Below, piece after piece: positions 58,182 to 64,000 of a stretch of 64,000 nucleotides of DNA; positions within the stretch are counted from its first letter, which is position 1; each line of letters begins with the position of its first letter. The stretch is taken from positions 62,001 through 126,000 of the forward strand of contig NXFV01001556.1 in assembly GCA_002803225.1 (NCBI GenBank), given 5' to 3'. Source of the DNA: Gamarada debralockiae. Its lineage: Eukaryota > Ascomycota > Leotiomycetes > Helotiales > Hyphodiscaceae. Both the position numbers and the translations under genes were made by a program. The notes under the pieces are model-generated. The model ran no database searches and was not told where the DNA came from. It was given only the letters and a program-made list of their open reading frames with translations.

Positions 58182-59554
58182 ATGCCTGAGCTATTCGTCA
58201 ATCTTGGTGCCGTTACCACCGACGGGGAAAGGCCCAGGTCGTACAGGAGGCCGTATAGAAAGTCAGTATCAGGCTGCAAGTCTTGCAAAGCACGCAAAAT
58301 CAAAGTAAGGACTCTTTTGTTAGCCATCCGTTCTGTAAGATCCGAGAAGATCAAATATTTGGTGAAAATTTCGTGACATGGTGTGGAGTGCGGGGATATG
58401 CTGACGACGTTCATCAGTGCGACGAGCAACGTCCAGTTTGCGCAAACTGCAAAAGAAGGTACATCAATGTCACTTGCTGTGAATACAATTCGAAACCCTC
58501 AAAGAGGCTCTCACTCGGCTTAAAGTCTTCCAGCTCTTCACCTCCTGCCACGGTGATATTGGAACGGCAGGTCTCATTCAGGCCATTTGGGGCCAGTGAT
58601 TCGAACCGAGTATTGGAGCTTCGTCTCCTTCATCATTACACCAAAACGACCTGTGCAGGACAATCATTAAGAGCAATGGTGCCCCTTCTGGCCCATCCCA
58701 TGTGGGAGATTGACATACCACAAATGGCCTTCTCTTCTACGATCGTTCTTGATGCACTACTAGGCATCTCGGCCCTCCATCTACTAGCCTTGCAGCCCAA
58801 AGATCACTCCCTGGCTGTTGCATCAAGATCATATTTCAACAAAGCGGTCACGCAGCAAAAGGATGCACTATCATCACTCAACGCCGAGAACGCGGAGACT
58901 CTACTCGTCACAGCCGTCCTAATAGCTCATCATACTTGGTTGACCACACACATTACCGACGAACCGGAGGAGCATTATAAAATCAACCTGCAGACGTATC
59001 AAATGTGCCTGGGCATCAACGCTTTGATACGAAGAGCCACACCCTGGTTGGAAAAGTATTCCTTGTCCCCGAAAAGTAGCCGAAGCCGCTCCGACAAAAG
59101 GCTTGGAGGGAGCGGCTTCATGGAACGTGCTTTAGAAGATTTGACCTCGCTCTCGGCGCATTTCTACAGGAAAGGAGTGCCATCAGAAGATTCAGCCGCG
59201 TACGAAAAGGCAATAGATGAACTTGTCGCAATCTATCACCTTCTCATAGACGAACGACCGGATATGTCTTGGATAGAGCAAGAGGTAGTGACGATTCTGC
59301 ATCGGCTCCCTCCGCGCTTTCTAAAACTTTTGGAGAGAGAAGACCCGATTGCCATGGCATTACTGGCGCGTGATTTATCTTTGCTTTCCTTCTTTGAAGA
59401 CTCAAAGGCTTGGTGGATTCATGGAGCTGGAGAACAAAAAGTTCCAAACAAAGCTGTGCTCGGTATCCGCGGATTGATGCCCACTGAGTGGTTGTGGACT
59501 ATGGAGTGGCCCTTGAACATCATCGCGGGGAGGATTAAGCTAGATGTCAATTAA
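58182..59554 (+). CDS. Zn(II)2Cys6 transcription factor
   Basis: There are two exons: 58182-58304 and 58418-59554, giving 419 aa. The zinc cluster is split by the 113-bp intron exactly after KARKIK. Cys residues 32, 35, 42, 49, 52 and 60 or 61 fit C-x2-C-x6-C-x6-C-x2-C. A Ser-rich linker and a C-terminal helical region (LELRLLHHYTKTTC, ALLGISALHLLAL) resemble the Upc2-like/DUF3468 fungal regulators. It lies between the lipase and the flavin oxidase and is a reasonable candidate to control one of them. That is inference. Confidence 0.9.
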
Positions 59555-59803
59555 CTCCTCAAGCATCGAGACGCACCTGAGAGCGACTGCTGAACTCTCA
59601 CCAGCCCGCTATGGCCCTCAGTCTTCTCTATCTCCAGAACTCAAATGCTGTAACTCAGAAACCTAGTACAGTTGTGGGGTTTCGTGAAACCTTCTACATT
59701 ATCACATTTGGTTGGCATCCTTAAGCGATGAAGGTCATATTCTGGGAAGCACTCAACTCATTTGGGAGCGGATTTGGTGGTTGTATTCACGCCATGGATT
59801 CAA

Positions 59804-61246
59804 CTACTTGAGACTATTTACCTCCGGTGACGCCAACCCAAAGGTACCTTCCGGATCGTGCTTCCGCTTCATCTCCAGAAGCGGTTCATAGTTGGTGCCA
59901 AAAATATTTTCGAAAGAGTTAGACCCAGGCCGCGTCAGAGAGATGTAAGTACTAGGAAGAATGTTCCTGGGATCCATTTTCCTCAGCTCGCCGATGAAAG
60001 TGTCCGCCCAATCTTCCGTCTTCTTCAGATCCGTCTGTTCGGCTACCGTTTTGATAATCTCCAACATCATATGCGGCTCTCTTGATCCAAAGACTGAGTC
60101 TGCATGATGAGCGGCAGAAAGCCCGCGAAGTTCGTGCATGGAGAATGCAGTCCCACTAGCCGAAGGCATTTTCTCAATGTTCCGTGCCATGACTGCAATG
60201 GCCTCGGGTGTCAATTCGCGGATAGAAATCGTTTCGATAGATCCGTAAGCATTGGGAGGCACAGCAGTCTTCAGGATTTCCAGGAAGCCGGCGACGGTGT
60301 TCGGTGCGACGGTATTCATCACTACGCTTCCCAAAGCGGCGATCTTAGCCAGATAGGCTTGGCCAGTCTCATGATCATCAGATCCCCAGAAGAAGGCGCT
60401 AGTAAAGACTTTCCCATGAGGCGAATTCACGACCAGCTGCTGTACATACAATTCGGGCGGAAGTCCTTTGGCTGAAAGTGTTCGGTAACCAGTACTTAAG
60501 TTCTGGGCTGTCGCGGCGATATCGGTGGAATCATAGATTATCATACCAGCGAGAATCTGTCTGACTGTAAGTTTCTCCTGTATCATTGCTCAACTTGGAA
60601 TTAATTAACTTACATTCTTCAGTGGGTAGAGGTTGATGGTCAACTCGACAATTGGCCCAAAAGCACCGCCTGCTCCCCGAATTCCTCTCAGCATGTCTTT
60701 GTCGGCCTCGACCACCTCGCCCTTCCAATTGACAACTTTCGCTCCAATGACATTGTCACAACCTAAGCCGTACTGAGCAGAAAATGGCCCATACCCGCCA
60801 TAAGTCGACCATCCAACGAAACCAACGAAGGGAATGGTACCAATTGCAGTTGCAAGTCCCTCTTTGGTCAAATGCTCGGCAAGGTCACCCAAAAGGATAC
60901 CTCCTCCAACACTCGCCGATGTCTTCGAGTCGTTTATGTTGACATATGCAATGTCGCGCATGTCGATAATCAAAGCGTCTTGAATCATGGATTTTCCAAA
61001 GAGGCTGTTTCCTCCTGATCGTACGACGGGCTTGATTCCATTTGCTCTGGCGAATTTTATGATAGCGGCAACATCTTCGGCATTCTGAGGGCGGACAATT
61101 GCGAGGGGAACTGCGGGGTTATCGAGGATATAAGTAGCTCTGAGGGTCGAATAGTTTGGAGAATTTGGTGTCGCATATTGAATTGTTGGATGTCCTTGCA
61201 GGAAAGACGCGAGACCAGTCAGCCTTGGATCAGATGAAGAGTCCAT
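59804..61246 (-). CDS. FAD-linked oxidase (PCMH/BBE type)
   Basis: Two exons, 61246-60614 and 60556-59804, give 461 aa. The FAD-binding PCMH domain runs from about residue 45 to 215, with VRPQNAEDVAAIIKFA, the loop VRSGGNSLFG, IIDMRD and STYGGYGPFSAQYGLG. A C-terminal BBE segment has FENIFGTNYEPLLEMKRKHDPEG-type sequence near the end. At position 80, Asn stands where family members usually have the His (RSGGH) that bonds covalently to FAD. There is no signal peptide (MDSSSDPRLTG), so it may be cytosolic. Such enzymes often work in secondary metabolism or alcohol/sugar oxidation. Confidence 0.9.
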
Positions 61247-61868
61247 AGTTGTATAGATGTAGCTAGGAGGCTTATGATTTGATTTCAATATTGATAGAAG
61301 TTTGAGTGACAGATGGCTGGAGAGGAGGATTCTTCAAGGCTCTTTATATGAAAAGCGCTCTGAAGAAGCCAAGCCCTGAAACTCACGTAATCTTAGCCTT
61401 AACGGACATATCTAGCATTGTTCGTACAAACTGACCAATTCGACGCTTTCCTTCGCGTTCGCGTTGCAGGCTCGGATCACCACTGTCAGCACTACTGCGC
61501 TGTCGAACGAGTAACGAGCAAGCAAAGCGGACCCTTGGTGTGTAACCTTAACCATACTCCATCAGAAATGATCAAAGATTCAAAAGGTGAAGAAAATAGA
61601 TGAAGAGACTTCACAAGTTGGAGAACTCACTTTCAAATAAGCAGTACTTTCTCGTTCGGCTCACCTCAAATAACGTGACCACTCACATGCATTCGCTCAC
61701 AGAAGGTCACTGACAGACTCAGCTTTCCTCGCTTTCTCAGCTTCGTCTCCTCTGCCTCAAATCAATAACAAGTTTTCGCACTCATCCTCTCAATTGCGCG
61801 ACATGTTCGAGATATATTTCTTCAAGAAGCTTTAAAGCACGAGTGCTGACTGCTCTGCTCGAGTCATC
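61247..61868. other. Intergenic region oxidase to F-box relic
   Basis: 620 bp with divergent promoters and nothing else recognised. Confidence 0.35.
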
Positions 61869-63218
61869 ATGTCACTCCTCAAATCATCGAATGAACTTCT
61901 ATTCTCATCGAAGTATGCCGATTCGTCGATTCTACAGCCGACCTGTCAGCCTTCTTCTAACTTGAGTTCCTTCTCTGGTGCTGACTACTTTGTATTTCTT
62001 AAAGATGAAACTTTCTCTGGCTCTCATACGAAAGATCGTGGCCAAGCCTCACCTTGCGAAACGTCAAAACTTTCATCAACTCCGCGGAAAGAATGAAGTG
62101 GTCCCTCGGCCGGCTGTCAAGAAGGGCCTATCAGATGAGGAACTTGCAAGATATCCTGCAATATTAAAGAATTGGGCGTCGAAAGCGTGGCGATGGCCTG
62201 GACGCGTCAGAATGGTGGCCCCAATTTGCAAACGGCTTCTGGGAATACTGCCTTTGCCATGCTGCTTCGTCTCGTGCCAAATCTCGCATCGATTAGTCTC
62301 TTCGTGGACGAAAATCACTGGAACCGCATGGAAGATCCTAGGCTTCATCAGATCGACAGAGTTGTGCAAGAGCTTGCAGACTTCAGGACACATCCGGAAA
62401 TTCTTCCTCTGCTCTACAAAATCTTCGCACGGTCAATCTGCAGGATCGGTTCTGACTGGCTTTTGCGGACTTCTTCCCATACCTCAAATTGAAATCTGTT
62501 ATAACCTTCATCGCCCATGGAATAACGACGATACGATTCCGGAGAACCTGGTCCCTGGAGTGGGTTACTTCACGGACTTCACCGGCCAACACATCAAAGA
62601 TTACTTGACGATATCAATCCAGGGTTGGAATTCACCGCAACTTCCTTGTCACTTACTCGTTCCGTAACCCAACCTCGCACCTTGAGACAATTCCTCAAGT
62701 ACTTTCACTCCCTTACACGCTTCGAATATGAAAACGGCAGTACAGAGCCCAACGCTGTGTTGATGGAGCCTCCCCCGCTCTTGGAAGGTCTGACTTGGAG
62801 CAAGCTCTCTAGACGAATTGATGCTAATAGATGGCGTGCAAAACTACCTCCCAAGTAGCTGGACAGATTCTGATGCCTTTCAAGCAATCGGATCATTGCA
62901 CAATTTCGAGAAACTCAAGACCCTCAAACTCAGTGAGTACACTCACTGGTCGGCAAGGGGACAAGGAACGAGACAGACTGTGTTGGTACTGACTACTCTC
63001 CATCTAAATTTGGTATGGAAGGCGCACTTGCAACAAAGATTCAGCGCTTCCTGAAGAATTTACCGCCTTCTCTAGGCCACCTTACTCTCTTGGATTGCTC
63101 TGCTGCTCAAATATATCCATATATGAGCGCATTGGTTGGACAGAGGCAGCTGTACACGCCGAAGCTTACCAAGTTAGTACTCCATTTCTCCCACGAACTG
63201 CATCGACTTGGTCCATAG
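61869..63218 (+). pseudogene. Degenerate F-box/LRR-like gene
   Basis: Pieces typical of fungal F-box-like proteins follow one another in three frames. They are an F-box-like start (MSLLKSSNELLF, 61869), RKIVAKPHLAK (about 62014), DEELARYPAIL (about 62133), TAFAMLLRLVPNLASISLFV (about 62235), a reading FFPYLKLKSVITFIAHGI near 62470-62520, and NLPPSLGHLTLLDC (63055). Single-base shifts are evident near 61990 and 62166, and stops interrupt the rest. No regular intron set repairs it. The intact relatives would be SCF substrate adaptors. Confidence 0.55.
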
Positions 63219-63579
63219 CATATCTCCTTTGAGAAGAGCTTTGTGGCTACTGTGGGGTTTATGACTTTCATGAAGTTGTCGAGGCTTATCTGTTATCTAG
63301 TCTCCCGCCAAATGAACAAAGGACCTCGAAGGAGAAGATTCAGATCAGCTTTACCATTGGATGATAATGGCACTGTCTGAGAAATCCGCCTTGACGGTAC
63401 GAGTGCACAGCACACAGATTTGATTGATCCGGCATTTGCAATTTGAGCAAGGACATCTGACGCAAGCGTCTTGTACAGTACACACAGTTACCTCCAAAAC
63501 AGCAGTGTGGACTGTATGGCAGTTGTTCTTGGACGAGAAGGGAAGCAGAATAAAGAAAGTAAGAAATTACTTGATCTCT
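63219..63579. other. Short spacer before the HAD gene
   Basis: 360 bp, nothing seen. Confidence 0.3.
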
Positions 63580-64000
63580 CTACTTTTTTGGGATAATGCC
63601 GTATCTATCATAGGGAAAATCTACCAGACTCACCAACTGTTCCCCATGTCCATCTCCAACCTCGCCCAACTCCTGACCAACACCACCCTCTCCCAGTCCC
63701 GCAAGCACCTCCGCCTCTCTCCCCTGATACTCAACAGCAAGCCCCGGATGGGGGACCCAGACAACCCTCATGCCAGCTCTTCGTCCGGCCACAACACCCG
63801 GTATACCGTCCTCGAAAACCAAGCACTCTTCCGGCTTGATCTCATCCTCTCCCTCTTCCAAACTATCATTTATCGTCTTCAACGCAAGCAAATAAATATC
63901 CGGACACGGCTTCCCCCTGCCCTTAGGAATCCTCTCATCATCCCCCAAAATCCTCCTCTCCTCCACAAAGACCCCAAACAACTCTTCCAAATGCCCCGTC
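63580..64000 (-). CDS. HAD-superfamily phosphatase (HDHD1-like), 3' end
   Basis: The minus-strand frame is open to the right edge, so the N-terminal catalytic DxD part is outside. Visible are GDDERIPKGRGKPCPDIYLLAL and CLVFEDGIPGVVAGRRAGM followed by VVWVPHPGL. These contain the conserved Lys and the acidic motif of class I HAD hydrolases near pseudouridine-5'-phosphatase/HDHD1. The protein ends at 63580. The substrate is not known. Confidence 0.88.
   Translation of the reverse strand, partial: TGHLEELFGVFVEERRILGDDERIPKGRGKPCPDIYLLALKTINDSLEEGEDEIKPEECLVFEDGIPGVVAGRRAGMRVVWVPHPGLAVEYQGREAEVLAGLGEGGVGQELGEVGDGHGEQLVSLVDFPYDRYGIIPKK

Overview
The window looks like chromosomal DNA of a filamentous ascomycete (Pezizomycotina). 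The genes have short introns of about 45-75 bp with GT(A/R)NGT donors. The families present are typical of that group: a HET-domain protein, a NACHT/C2H2 STAND protein, a Zn2Cys6 regulator, Dsc3 and a Kre6/Skn1 protein. The general look suggests a Leotiomycete, but I cannot prove the class from sequence alone.

Left part (1-26.1 kb), conserved core. In order: the 3' end of a TMEM115-like membrane protein (+), the Ssn6/Cyc8 corepressor (+, 8 exons), ribosomal protein L3 (+, 4 coding exons plus a 5'UTR intron), an unrecognised 286-aa protein (+), a Kre6/Skn1-type beta-1,6-glucan protein (+), the v-SNARE Vti1 (-), an FAD amine-oxidase-like protein (+, one GC-AG intron), the Golgi ubiquitin-ligase subunit Dsc3 (-) and a Bna3-type kynurenine aminotransferase (+). 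All reading frames close cleanly once introns are removed. Intergenic stretches are long, up to 4.3 kb before ssn6.

Middle part (26.1-55.9 kb), an accessory, decaying compartment. It holds a broken cytochrome P450, an intact HET gene, and a NACHT-C2H2 gene split by a 1,853-bp Tc1/mariner-type element with 37-bp perfect inverted repeats and a TA duplication. Beyond these lie a divergent SNF2-RING helicase pseudogene, a 292-bp MITE-like element, an NB-ARC/TPR fragment, a chromodomain gypsy remnant with a possible LTR, a secreted M35-like metalloprotease with a serine-rich minisatellite, an unrecognised decayed gene and a sugar transporter with two frameshifts. Several relics belong to fungal allorecognition/STAND families, so this resembles a fast-turnover self/non-self neighbourhood that has mostly died.

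Right part (55.9-64 kb): a secreted class-3 lipase (-), a Zn2Cys6 transcription factor (+), a flavin-dependent (PCMH/BBE) oxidase with Asn replacing the usual FAD-linking His (-), a degenerate F-box-like gene (+), and the 3' end of a HAD-family phosphatase (-) running off the right edge. The lipase, regulator and oxidase could form a small co-regulated set, but that is inference.

No rRNA, tRNA or CRISPR features were recognised.
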